64,000 bases of DNA, taken from contig NZ_FMVJ01000002.1 in NCBI RefSeq assembly GCF_900102135.1, forward strand, positions 211,709-275,708, in the 5' to 3' direction. The DNA is from Microvirga guangxiensis (lineage in GTDB: Bacteria > Pseudomonadota > Alphaproteobacteria > Rhizobiales > Beijerinckiaceae). Positions 1 to 7,892 of this stretch are shown here, piece by piece. Made by a program: the position numbers and the translations under genes. Within the stretch, counting starts at the first letter, position 1. Each line of letters starts with the position of its first letter. The notes under the pieces are model-generated. The model did no database searches. It saw only the letters and a list, made by a program, of their open reading frames with translations, and was not told the origin of the DNA.

Positions 1-2114
1 CCGATCAGCTCGTCGCTGCCCGCCCCACCATAGAGGGAGTCGTTGCCGGCATCGCCGCGCAGGGCGTCGTTGCCGTCCTCGCCGTAGAGCTGATCTTGGC
101 CGTCACCGCCATGCAGCGTGTCGTGGCCGGCACCGCCCGACAGCCGGTCGAGCCCGGCCCCGCCATCGAGGCTGTCCTGGCCCTCGCCGCCCTCGAGCAC
201 GTCGTCGCCGGCGCCGCCGAAGATCTGATCGTTGCCGTCGCCGCCGTAAAGGGTGTCGTGGCCCTCACCGCCCAGCAGGACATCATGGCCGGCATGACCC
301 ACCAGCGCGTCGTCGCCGGTGCCACCGATGAGGTAGTCGCTGTAGACGCCGCCATGAACCTCGTCGTTGCCTGCCCCGGCATCGATAATCGAGCCACTGA
401 CCTTGAGCGCACCGGCGCGGCCCTCATTGCGGCCATTGGTCAACCAGTGCTCGTAGACCCAGGCATCGGACAGGTTGTACTGGAGCTTGTGCTGGCGCAC
501 GTCGTCGTTGGCCATCAGGTAGCCCGCGAGATCGAAGCTGGTGCCCCAGTCGGCGCCGAGTTGCGCGCCGCCGGCCCAGCCGCCCTGGCGGCCTTCGAAG
601 CGGCCCCAGGCGAGCCAGTGATGATAGGCCCAGGACCGATCCAGACCGTTGCCCTCGATATGCGCCTTCACGTCGGCGTGCCGGGCCAGGTAGTCGGCGA
701 CGTCGAAGTGCGCGCCGTCATGAGTGCCGACCAGGATCACGTCGTTGTGGGCGCTGCCGATGACATTCTCGATGCCCCGCAGACGATCGCCCTGGGCATA
801 ACCGCCGGTGCCGGTGCCCACAGAGAGGTCGACCACGATGCCGGCATCGCTGATCGAATAGTCGACCGTGTCGATGCCCTCGCCGCCGTCGAGGGAGTCG
901 GACCCCGCGCCACCACTCAGATAATCGTTGCCCGCTCCGCCTTGGAGCGTATCGCTGCCTTCGTTGCCATAGAGACGATCGTCGCCTGAGCCACCCTGGA
1001 TGACATCGTCGCCCAAGCCGCCGCCCAGCAGATCGTTACCCTCGCCACCATCGAGCTGATCATTACCGTCGCCACCTTCGAGGATATCGGCGCCGCTTCC
1101 CCCATCCAACGTGTCGTCGCCTGCGCCGCCGTTGAGCTGATCATTCCCTTCGCCGCCGTCAAGCACATCGTTGCCAGCTTCGCCGAAGAGATCATCAGAG
1201 CCAAGGCCGCCATAGACGGTATCGTTGCCGAAACCGGAATACACGATGTCAAAGGATGCGCCGCCAACGAAGCTATCGGCCTCGCTGCCTCCCGTCACGA
1301 AACGCACAATCTCCTCTTTAGTGCCAATGGTCATTTTGTTCTGAATATCGATACGAGTCCTATCGATCGTGCCGCCGTTTTCTTTCCAGCCTGTCCAATT
1401 AGGATCAGCGACCAACGGAACCCCGTTGCCATCGATGTAGACGCCGCCGTTCAGACCATTCGGATACCGCGTCGCACCGAAAATATGGTACTCGATTGTG
1501 TTGAGCAGCTGATCCATGTAGCCCCCGCTACCATAGACCGCATTCCAACGCTCTGCATTCGCCTCCTGGACGGTGTCAGGAGCAAAGAACATATCATAAA
1601 TCTTACCTAGATCATCATGATGCAAAAACTTCTTCAAATCTATAGCGTACCTGCCAACGATATCACCATCGCTATCGGTAGAAATTCTAGTAATCGTACC
1701 ATCATTTTCTTTAATGTAACTATGCTTTATCCACCCAACGGCTTTTCCGTCAGCGCTATAGTGCACAACTACCTGAGATCCATCCGAACTGGTGGTGGTT
1801 TCAACTTTGCTTCCATCTTTTCTGACTAGAATGGTGGTCACAGCGTCTGACTGCTTGGTGGTAACAGCTTGAGAGCCATCAGCATAAGTTGTCGTGGTAA
1901 CGCCATTGACGGTGACAGTCGTCACAACGCCGCTGCCCGTAATTGCATTACCAGCCTGGGAACCGCCATAGCCTGCCTTACCCCCACTCCCATCGAAATA
2001 GGCGTTGGCTGCACCTGCGAGTCCCCACGAAACCATTTCGGACATAACAGCCATCAGGCCTGCATAACTCAGATCTAAGCCAGCCGGGCGAAGCTCTTCT
2101 TCATTCAAAGCCAT
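1..2114 (-). CDS. RTX (hemolysin-type calcium-binding repeat) protein, copy 1; 3' end beyond the window
   Basis: This frame is open from the ATG at 2114 to the window edge (704 codons), so the C-terminus is missing. A GGAGG sits 6 bases before the ATG. Residues 1-60 lack a Sec signal and carry an LSYAGLMA motif shared with the neighbouring RTX protein. Residues 60-270 form a low-complexity, Thr-rich, unassigned region. Residues ~290-415 and ~575-704 are tandem GGxGxDxLxG nonapeptides, the Ca-binding beta-roll. Between the two arrays is a conserved linker (ENVIGSA) and an insert at ~470-567 with two copies of a YL...DV...W...GR.EGR motif. Known family members are secreted, unfolded until they bind calcium, usually through a C-terminal signal and a type I secretion system. 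No such transporter is visible here. Function of this protein is unknown; candidates are adhesin, S-layer-like or extracellular enzyme carrier. Confidence 0.85.
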   Translation of the reverse strand, partial: MALNEEELRPAGLDLSYAGLMAVMSEMVSWGLAGAANAYFDGSGGKAGYGGSQAGNAITGSGVVTTVTVNGVTTTTYADGSQAVTTKQSDAVTTILVRKDGSKVETTTSSDGSQVVVHYSADGKAVGWIKHSYIKENDGTITRISTDSDGDIVGRYAIDLKKFLHHDDLGKIYDMFFAPDTVQEANAERWNAVYGSGGYMDQLLNTIEYHIFGATRYPNGLNGGVYIDGNGVPLVADPNWTGWKENGGTIDRTRIDIQNKMTIGTKEEIVRFVTGGSEADSFVGGASFDIVYSGFGNDTVYGGLGSDDLFGEAGNDVLDGGEGNDQLNGGAGDDTLDGGSGADILEGGDGNDQLDGGEGNDLLGGGLGDDVIQGGSGDDRLYGNEGSDTLQGGAGNDYLSGGAGSDSLDGGEGIDTVDYSISDAGIVVDLSVGTGTGGYAQGDRLRGIENVIGSAHNDVILVGTHDGAHFDVADYLARHADVKAHIEGNGLDRSWAYHHWLAWGRFEGRQGGWAGGAQLGADWGTSFDLAGYLMANDDVRQHKLQYNLSDAWVYEHWLTNGRNEGRAGALKVSGSIIDAGAGNDEVHGGVYSDYLIGGTGDDALVGHAGHDVLLGGEGHDTLYGGDGNDQIFGGAGDDVLEGGEGQDSLDGGAGLDRLSGGAGHDTLHGGDGQDQLYGEDGNDALRGDAGNDSLYGGAGSDELI

Positions 2115-2489
2115 AAGGGTCCTCCATGTGCGGGCCTGTCATTGCCCAAATACGCTCTAGGAGGCTGCGGGACCTCACCAGCCCACTGCTCCTACATTGC
2201 CATGCGTCGCACTGAGATGGATTGAAGATCGCTTGACTACTCTTCATTCATGGAGGATTTAGACCTAAGCAAAATAATATTCCTAAAGACTTTCACGTAA
2301 AGTTGCATTACCTAGCGTCATTACGCTACTTTCAATATGGGCATAGACCATTCGGACTAGACTATCTTACTTCGCTTTGTGATTTATATACGCTCTAATA
2401 CGCTGGGTAACAGTTTTAATACGAACATATATTCTCGCTTTGCGCCCGCATATATAATTTTATTACATAATGGCCAACAGATTCGAATA
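2115..2489 (-). promoter_or_regulatory. Leader/promoter region of RTX copy 1 (AT-rich)
   Basis: No gene is supported in this 375-base stretch, which is clearly more AT-rich than its surroundings. It contains a GCATTACC word at 2305-2312 and a degenerate inverted repeat at 2343-2360 (ATAGACC-N4-GGACTAG). Both have counterparts at almost the same distance from the start codon of RTX copy 2. No convincing -35/-10 pair could be fixed by eye. Confidence 0.45.
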
Positions 2490-2514
2490 TTAAAACCCTT
2501 GCTTCCGCGAGGGC
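2490..2514 (-). terminator. Rho-independent terminator after the crp remnant
   Basis: Read on the minus strand, CCCTCGC, a GGAA loop and GCAAGGG form a 7-bp stem (one G-T pair) followed directly by TTTTAAT. It lies about 60 bases past the stop of the crp-like remnant, so it separates that relic from the RTX copy 1 promoter region. Confidence 0.55.
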
Positions 2515-2570
2515 CCATTTGGGGAAGAGAAAAGCCTCATCAAAAGCCGGCTCAGATCACCGGGAAAGCC

Positions 2571-2690
2571 TTAGTGATCCGCCCGCATTGCCTCGGCGAC
2601 ACGCGCCTTCAAGACATCCGGCTGGCGCAGGATCAGCGCGCCACGTATACGCCCGATCAGGCCTTCCCTGGACCAGCATGGTGAACTTCA
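2571..2690 (-). pseudogene. Truncated, frameshifted 3' remnant of a Crp/Fnr-type regulator gene
   Basis: The last ~115 bases of the intact regulator gene at 5643-6329 recur here. Sixty-seven of the 72 bases next to the stop codon match, including the coding sequence for the C-terminal tail ending in MRADH, and similarity fades out around 2687. Compared with the intact gene there is one extra base in the stretch that encodes the end of the recognition-helix region, so the frame is broken. Everything upstream (the cyclic-nucleotide-like domain and most of the HTH) is absent. Its position, upstream of RTX copy 1 in the same orientation as the intact gene relative to RTX copy 2, marks it as the relic of a tandem duplication. 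Confidence 0.8.
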
Positions 2691-2744
2691 GCATGAGCCG
2701 CTAGTTGCAGCGGCGCAGCAAGTTCGCTCAGACATCCAACTCAA

Positions 2745-2778
2745 ACGAAAAAGCCCGCGGATTTCTCCGCGGGCTTGT
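2745..2778 (-). terminator. Rho-independent terminator of RTX copy 2
   Basis: A perfect 10-bp stem (AAGCCCGCGG / CCGCGGGCTT, loop ATTTCT on plus) lies about 30 bases past the RTX copy 2 stop codon. On the minus strand it is followed by TTTTCGTTT. Confidence 0.85.
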
Positions 2779-2807
2779 GTTTTATGGGCGTGACGAGAGG
2801 ATGCCTC

Positions 2808-5156
2808 TTACATCCACCACTGCCAGGCGCCATCCACGATGCCGCCCTTCAGCTGCTCCGCCTTGATGCCCTCCAGGAACACCGAGCCCCCGGCATCAAG
2901 CTCGTTGCCGTTGCCGCCGTAGAGGTAGTCGTTGCCGTTCTGGCCATGGAGGATGTCGTTGCCATCCTCGCCATAGAGCCAGTCCTGACCGTCGCCGCCG
3001 TAGAGCCAGTCCTGATCGAGCCCGCCGGCCAGATGATCGTCCCCGGTGCCTCCGATCAGCTCGTCGCTGCCCGCCCCACCATAGAGGGAGTCGTTGCCGG
3101 CATCGCCGCGCAGGGCGTCGTTGCCGTCCTCGCCGTAGAGCTGATCCTGGCCGTCACCGCCATGCAGCGTGTCGTGGCCGGCACCGCCCGACATATGATC
3201 ATCGCCCGCCTCACCGTGCAGCGTATCGTTGCCGAGACCGCCATGGATCGTGTCATTGCCATCATTACCCCATAGCACGTCGTGCCCAGCATGCCCTACC
3301 AGCAGGTCGTTGTAGGCACTACCGATGACATTCTCGATGTTGCGCAGGACATCGTCCTGTGCATGACCGCCCGTGCCAATTCCGGTTGAGAGGTTGACCA
3401 CGATGCCGGCATCGCTGCCGGAATAATCGACCGTGTCGATACCCTCCCCACCGTCGAGAACATCAGCACCGACGCCTCCTCTCATATAATCGTTGCCGGC
3501 TCCGCCCAGGAGCGTATCGGCGCCCTCGTCCCCATCCATCAAGTCGTTGCCCGCGCCGCCGTCCAGCATATCGTTACCGGCAAGGCCGTAGAGTTCATCG
3601 TTGCCGCTTCCGCCATCGAGGAGATCGTTTCCTTCATTGCCGAAGAGACTATCATTGTCCGAACCGCCGCGGATCGTATCGTCACCCGCCCCGCCCGTCA
3701 GGAAATCAGCGCCATCATCACCCTGGAGGATGTCATTTCCGTCTTGACCATTGAGCAGATCATTGCCGGAGCCGCCTGAAATGACGTCGTCCCCGGAGCC
3801 GCCGCTCAAGAGATCGAAACCTCCGCCGCCATTGAGCGTGTCATTCCCTGCCCCGCCATCCAACGTATCGCGACCTTCACCTCCCAGTGCGAGATCGTTG
3901 CCCACGCCGCCGAGAAGTAGATCATCACCCACTCCGCCATCCAAGAGATCGTCGCCAGCCTCGCCAAAGAGGGCATCGTCGCCAGCAGAGCCATCAAGGG
4001 TATCTTGACCGCTCGCACCTTTCAGCCTGTCGTTCCCAGAACCGCCCAGAAGGTGATCGTCGCCCACTTTTCCGTACTGTACCGTGGATTGGCCCGAAGT
4101 GAGCCTCATTTTGCCCATGCTGTCGCGATAGATTTCCGTCTTTGTTCCATCCGGATTGTCGATGATAGTGGAAGATTCCCAGCCAATCACGTTGGCGTCG
4201 ATATCGATGATAGTCTCGACCCATGATCCATCAGGATATTCTTCTACTCTGTAGTATATGTTGGGTTCTTCTGTCTCCTTGATCGTTACTTTGACATCAC
4301 CGCTGTATTGATTGCCACGAAGATTTCCATCGTTATCCGTATAATAAATCAGGACGGTGCCGTTCGAGTAGAACTCAACTACTCTGTTATGGCCCGATAC
4401 GCCTGTACTCTCGATAACGGTTCGCGTCTCGCCCTCCGGAGGAGGAACGCTGGAAATGGGCCGGATAGCGTCGTCAGGATAAGTCTCACTCCACGGAGAT
4501 ACGTCGTCGGAAGAGTAGGTCAATCGGGATCCATGACCATTGCTATCGTAGTAAATATCCGTCCGCGTTCCATCCGGATTGTCGACGACAGTGTAAGTCT
4601 CCCACTCGAGCACATTGCCATCGATGTCGATGATAGACTCGACCCACGACCCGTCGGGGTATTCCTCTAGTCTGACAAACAGATTCGGCTGGTCCGTCGT
4701 CGAGATCGATATCTGAACATCGCCGCTGTATTGATTGCCTCGGATGTTCCCATCGTTGTCCGTATAGTAGATCAGGACGGTACCATTCGTGTGGAACTCA
4801 ATTACTCTGTTATGGTTTGGTAAACCCGTGCTCTCGATAATGATCCGGGTTTCGCCCTCCGGAGGAAACTCGCAAGAAAGAGGCAGATTGGAATTAACCG
4901 GTCCCCCACCGGGGCCTCCGCCACCCCCATCAAGAACTTCATCGGCTGGATAGAGAGAAGCCCAATCCACGCCACAACCAACAACCTGATCGGCTCCCCA
5001 TACGGCCCGCGCCCCGCCGTAGATGCCTCTATCGACACTAAAATAACTGTCCACAGCCGAAGAAAGTGTAGACGCAATCATTTCGCTCTGCAGGGCCATC
5101 AAACCCGCGTAGCTCAGATCTGTGTGGTAGTTGAAAGGATTTTCTTTTCTAGACAT
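2808..5156 (-). CDS. RTX (hemolysin-type calcium-binding repeat) protein, copy 2
   Basis: This 782-residue protein is complete. ATG 5156 has GGAAG 6 bases upstream. Residues 1-60 share the LSYAGLMALQSEM region with RTX copy 1, and no Sec signal is seen. A Gly/Pro linker (75-95) precedes two tandem ~115-residue modules (98-212 and 239-353), each starting with PEGETR and containing NGTVLIYYTDNDGN and YPDGSWVE. Residues ~365-755 are RTX nonapeptides interrupted once by the linker DAGIVVNLSTG...ENVIGSAYND. The C-terminus ends in QWWM, as expected of an uncleaved type I secretion signal region rather than an enzyme domain. It is probably an extracellular Ca-dependent protein. It follows a Crp/Fnr-type regulator gene in the same orientation and ends at its own terminator. 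The role is unknown. Confidence 0.9.
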   Translation of the reverse strand: MSRKENPFNYHTDLSYAGLMALQSEMIASTLSSAVDSYFSVDRGIYGGARAVWGADQVVGCGVDWASLYPADEVLDGGGGGPGGGPVNSNLPLSCEFPPEGETRIIIESTGLPNHNRVIEFHTNGTVLIYYTDNDGNIRGNQYSGDVQISISTTDQPNLFVRLEEYPDGSWVESIIDIDGNVLEWETYTVVDNPDGTRTDIYYDSNGHGSRLTYSSDDVSPWSETYPDDAIRPISSVPPPEGETRTVIESTGVSGHNRVVEFYSNGTVLIYYTDNDGNLRGNQYSGDVKVTIKETEEPNIYYRVEEYPDGSWVETIIDIDANVIGWESSTIIDNPDGTKTEIYRDSMGKMRLTSGQSTVQYGKVGDDHLLGGSGNDRLKGASGQDTLDGSAGDDALFGEAGDDLLDGGVGDDLLLGGVGNDLALGGEGRDTLDGGAGNDTLNGGGGFDLLSGGSGDDVISGGSGNDLLNGQDGNDILQGDDGADFLTGGAGDDTIRGGSDNDSLFGNEGNDLLDGGSGNDELYGLAGNDMLDGGAGNDLMDGDEGADTLLGGAGNDYMRGGVGADVLDGGEGIDTVDYSGSDAGIVVNLSTGIGTGGHAQDDVLRNIENVIGSAYNDLLVGHAGHDVLWGNDGNDTIHGGLGNDTLHGEAGDDHMSGGAGHDTLHGGDGQDQLYGEDGNDALRGDAGNDSLYGGAGSDELIGGTGDDHLAGGLDQDWLYGGDGQDWLYGEDGNDILHGQNGNDYLYGGNGNELDAGGSVFLEGIKAEQLKGGIVDGAWQWWM

Positions 5157-5384
5157 ATCAGACTTCCAGTTGGAGCTACGCCGATCAGCATTGCCCCGTA
5201 CCTGTGGATCCTTCCCCGGCCCGCATAGTACGGCACAGCTACGCTTGGTTAGTGATTCCTATCCAAGGTGCGGCTGACTACTCCACAATCGAAGAGGGCC
5301 TATAGATGCTCCAAAGAAAGTTACTTGTATAAGCGATGAATAATCGCATTACCAAAGGTAAGATTTCGCCCTATATCCGTAGAT

Positions 5385-5402
5385 ATAGACCATTTGGTCT
5401 AT
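5385..5402. promoter_or_regulatory. Perfect palindrome upstream of RTX copy 2 (candidate operator)
   Basis: ATAGACC-ATTT-GGTCTAT is a perfect 7-bp inverted repeat with a 4-base spacer. It begins 229 bases upstream of the RTX copy 2 start codon. A decayed version (ATAGACC-ATTC-GGACTAG) begins exactly 229 bases upstream of the RTX copy 1 start. The conserved spacing suggests a regulator-binding site inherited through the duplication. It does not resemble the classic Crp (TGTGA) or Fnr (TTGAT) half-sites. Confidence 0.5.
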
Positions 5403-5555
5403 GCTGGTCACTTCTGAAAATACACAGAACGAGGCGAAGAAATGCTAATTAACGCAGAACCGATATAAGTCGGTGACAGTAATTCTGTTTGTTAAATTTT
5501 CAAAATTTGAGCAAACATGACCTTGAAATTTTCAATACAAACCGCCCAAACGTCG

Positions 5556-5591
5556 ATGGCCTCCCTGCTGTGAACAGAGAAGGCCATTTTT
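5556..5591 (+). terminator. Terminator-like hairpin on the plus strand
   Basis: ATGGCCT and AGGCCAT pair around an 18-base loop and are followed on the plus strand by TTTTT. No plus-strand gene ends here. It may be a bidirectional element that ends the crp transcript, or it may terminate an unrecognised plus-strand small transcript. Confidence 0.35.
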
Positions 5592-5642
5592 GAAATATCT
5601 AAACTTGGTCAGCGGCGCGCCTAGCTGCCTTCACCGATAGGC

Positions 5643-6329
5643 CTAATGATCCGCCCGCATGGCCTCGGCGACACGCGCCTTCAACACGTCCGGCTGGCGC
5701 AGGATCAGCGCGCCTCTTGTCCGCTCGATCAGGCCCTCCTGCGTCAGCATCGTGAACTCGCGGGTGATCTGCTCGCGGCGGCAGCCGATGCGGGCGGCGA
5801 CGATGTGATGGAAGGGCGGCGGGGTGATGACGCGCTCGATGCCCTTTTCGCCGCGCGGAACGGAGAGGCGCAGCAGCTCCGAATAGAGGCGATGCCTTAA
5901 GTCGAGCACCGTCTGCTCCATGAACTTGGCGTTCAGATCGCGCAGGCGCGAGGCCATGAGGCAGAAGAGGCGCTCCGCCACGCTCCGGTTGGAGAAGAGC
6001 AGATCCTTGAAGATGGCGGCCGGCATCACGCAGGCCTCGCCCCTCGTGAGGGCCGTCACATTCGCGGAACGCTTGATGCCGTCGAGGGCTGCAAGTTCGC
6101 CGAAGACTTCTCCGGGCTTCATCTCGTTGAGGATGATCTCCTTGCCGGAGGCCGTGCGCATGAGAACGCGAACCTCGCCGGAGAGCAGGAAATAGACGTC
6201 TGTGGAAAGCTCGTCGAAGTCGACCAGCACTTCGTCAGGATCGAAACGGCGCCATTTGGAGCGCGCCTCGAAGGGAGCGAGATCGAGATCCAAGCCCTTG
6301 AACAAGTGAACGTTGGCAAGCCGTGCCAT
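5643..6329 (-). CDS. Crp/Fnr-family transcriptional regulator
   Basis: The 228-residue length is typical of the family. Residues ~8-120 form the cyclic-nucleotide-like sensor beta-barrel, with FGELAALDG and RSANVTA matching the phosphate-binding-cassette position. A long dimerisation helix follows, then a Crp-type helix-turn-helix at ~145-215 with the recognition region RIGCRREQITREF. There are no clustered N-terminal cysteines, so an Fnr-style iron-sulfur sensor is unlikely. The ligand is unknown. The gene lies directly upstream of RTX copy 2 in the same direction, and its 3' end is duplicated upstream of RTX copy 1, so it may regulate the RTX genes; that link is inference. Confidence 0.9.
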   Translation of the reverse strand: MARLANVHLFKGLDLDLAPFEARSKWRRFDPDEVLVDFDELSTDVYFLLSGEVRVLMRTASGKEIILNEMKPGEVFGELAALDGIKRSANVTALTRGEACVMPAAIFKDLLFSNRSVAERLFCLMASRLRDLNAKFMEQTVLDLRHRLYSELLRLSVPRGEKGIERVITPPPFHHIVAARIGCRREQITREFTMLTQEGLIERTRGALILRQPDVLKARVAEAMRADH

Positions 6330-6404
6330 GTCTTTTCCCCGATCGCGACCGCATCCCTGATAGAACTATGTCACATTTTGCAGCCGTCCAGCTTTCCTAA
6401 CTTA

Positions 6405-7766
6405 TCAGGCTTTCACGATCCGGTCATTCGCGAGGCCCGCTTTCGCTAAACTGTTGCGTGTGTCCACCACGAGCCGCGCGTGCCCGGCGACGAGCCGGTA
6501 ATCCACGTTGTCGTGGTCCGTGGCGATCAAGACGGCATCGTAGGAGGCCAAGTTCTCCGCCGTCAACGGGACAGAGCGGCGTCCGGCCAGGGGGCCGTGC
6601 TTCCGGGTCGGCGGCAGCTCGGGGATGTGAGGATCGTGATAGTCCACGCTCGCGCCCCGGGCCTCGATCAGCTCGATGAGCTTCAAGGAGGGGCTTTCGC
6701 GCATATCGTCGACATTCTTCTTATAGGCCGCCCCCAGCAGGAGAATGCGCGAGCCGCTGAACGCCCTGCCGCTCCGGTCCACGGCTTCGGCCAGCCGCTC
6801 CACCACGTAATAAGGCATGTGAGTATTGATCTGTCCCGCGAGCTCTATGAAGCGGGTGGTGATGTCGTATTCGCGCGCTTTCCAGGTGAGGTAGAACGGA
6901 TCGATGGGAATGCAGTGCCCGCCGAGGCCCGGACCCGGATAGAACGGCATGAATCCGAAAGGTTTGGTCTTGGCGGCGTCGATCACCTCCCATACGTCGA
7001 TGCCCATGGCGGCGTAGACCACCTTCAGCTCGTTCACGAGGGCGATGTTCACGGCCCGGAAGATGTTCTCGGTGAGCTTCACCGCCTCGGCCGTCGCAGC
7101 CGAGGAGACCGGCACGGTTTTCACCACGAGCTGGCTGTAGAGGGTATCCGCCAGTGAGAGGGCCTCCGGCCCGTCGCCGCCCACCACCTTCGGGATGGTG
7201 GAGGTGCCGAAATCCGGATTGCCAGGATCCTCCCGCTCGGGGGAGAAGGCGAGGAAGAAGTCCTTGCCGCTCTTGAGGCCCGTGGCTTCGAGGATGGGTT
7301 TCAGCACCTCGTCCGTGGTGCCGGGATAGGTGGTGGATTCGAGAACGATCAGCTGTCCCCGGCGCAGGCGCTCGGCAATCGAACGGGCTGTCTTCTCCAC
7401 GTAGGAGAGATCGGGCTCGCGATGCTTTGTCAGCGGCGTCGGCACGCAGATGAGGATGGCATCGGGCTCGGCGAGACGGCTGAAATCGTTCGTCGCCTCA
7501 AGCCGCTTCCCGCCCACGGCCTCGGCGATGGGCTGCGAGGGAACGTGCTTGATGTAGCTCTCGCCCCGGTTGAGCCGCTCCACGTAAGTGGCGTTGATGT
7601 CGAAGCCCAGCACGCTGAAGCCTGCCTTGGCGGCGGTGAGCGCGAGCGGCAGGCCCACATACCCCATGCCGATGATGCCGATGGTCGCCTGCCGCGCCTT
7701 GAACCGCTCCAGAAGCTGCGCAACGCCCATCGCATGGGCGGCAGAATTGACGTGATCGGCCGGCAT
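6405..7766 (-). CDS. Nucleotide-sugar dehydrogenase (UDP-GlcNAc/UDP-ManNAc 6-dehydrogenase type)
   Basis: This 453-residue enzyme belongs to the UDP-glucose/GDP-mannose dehydrogenase family. An N-terminal Rossmann fold with GMGYVGLPLA (residues 33-42) binds NAD. The middle helical domain carries GGHCIPIDPF with the catalytic cysteine at residue 285. A C-terminal UDP-binding domain follows (AYKKNVDDMRESPSL). The family oxidises C6 of a UDP-sugar to the uronic acid in two NAD-dependent steps. The LGGHCIPIDP variant is typical of the WbpA/WecC subgroup that makes UDP-N-acetyl-hexosaminuronic acids for capsule, O-antigen or exopolysaccharide; the exact substrate cannot be read from sequence. It is a lone gene, divergent from the ABC-F gene, with no glycan cluster beside it. 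Confidence 0.88.
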   Translation of the reverse strand: MPADHVNSAAHAMGVAQLLERFKARQATIGIIGMGYVGLPLALTAAKAGFSVLGFDINATYVERLNRGESYIKHVPSQPIAEAVGGKRLEATNDFSRLAEPDAILICVPTPLTKHREPDLSYVEKTARSIAERLRRGQLIVLESTTYPGTTDEVLKPILEATGLKSGKDFFLAFSPEREDPGNPDFGTSTIPKVVGGDGPEALSLADTLYSQLVVKTVPVSSAATAEAVKLTENIFRAVNIALVNELKVVYAAMGIDVWEVIDAAKTKPFGFMPFYPGPGLGGHCIPIDPFYLTWKAREYDITTRFIELAGQINTHMPYYVVERLAEAVDRSGRAFSGSRILLLGAAYKKNVDDMRESPSLKLIELIEARGASVDYHDPHIPELPPTRKHGPLAGRRSVPLTAENLASYDAVLIATDHDNVDYRLVAGHARLVVDTRNSLAKAGLANDRIVKA

Positions 7767-7892
7767 TGGAGGCCCCCTTAAGCATCTCGTTAGGTCACGA
7801 ATCCATACCTATGTCACCGGGGAGAAAAGCCCAAGTTCGCTTACGTTGCGTCAGCACCTTGCCAGCGCCCTTTTCACAGGCCAAAAGGCGGC

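Larger units (their letters stand above)
5157..5642. other. Intergenic region between the Crp-type regulator and RTX copy 2
   Basis: No gene is supported in these 486 bases, which are AT-rich, especially 5440-5550. They hold the RTX copy 2 leader, an inverted repeat at 5385-5402, a GCATTACC word at 5346-5353 and a hairpin at 5556-5591. All three are listed separately or in the findings. Confidence 0.6.

Noticed and set aside
96-989. Long plus-strand open frame across RTX copy 1
   Set aside because: It is the antisense shadow of the GC-rich nonapeptide repeats, has a repetitive Val/Ala composition without family features, and lacks a ribosome-binding site.
1-1300. CRISPR-like regularly spaced repeats
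   Set aside because: The ~27-base periodicity reflects RTX nonapeptide codons; repeats are imperfect, in frame and without spacers.
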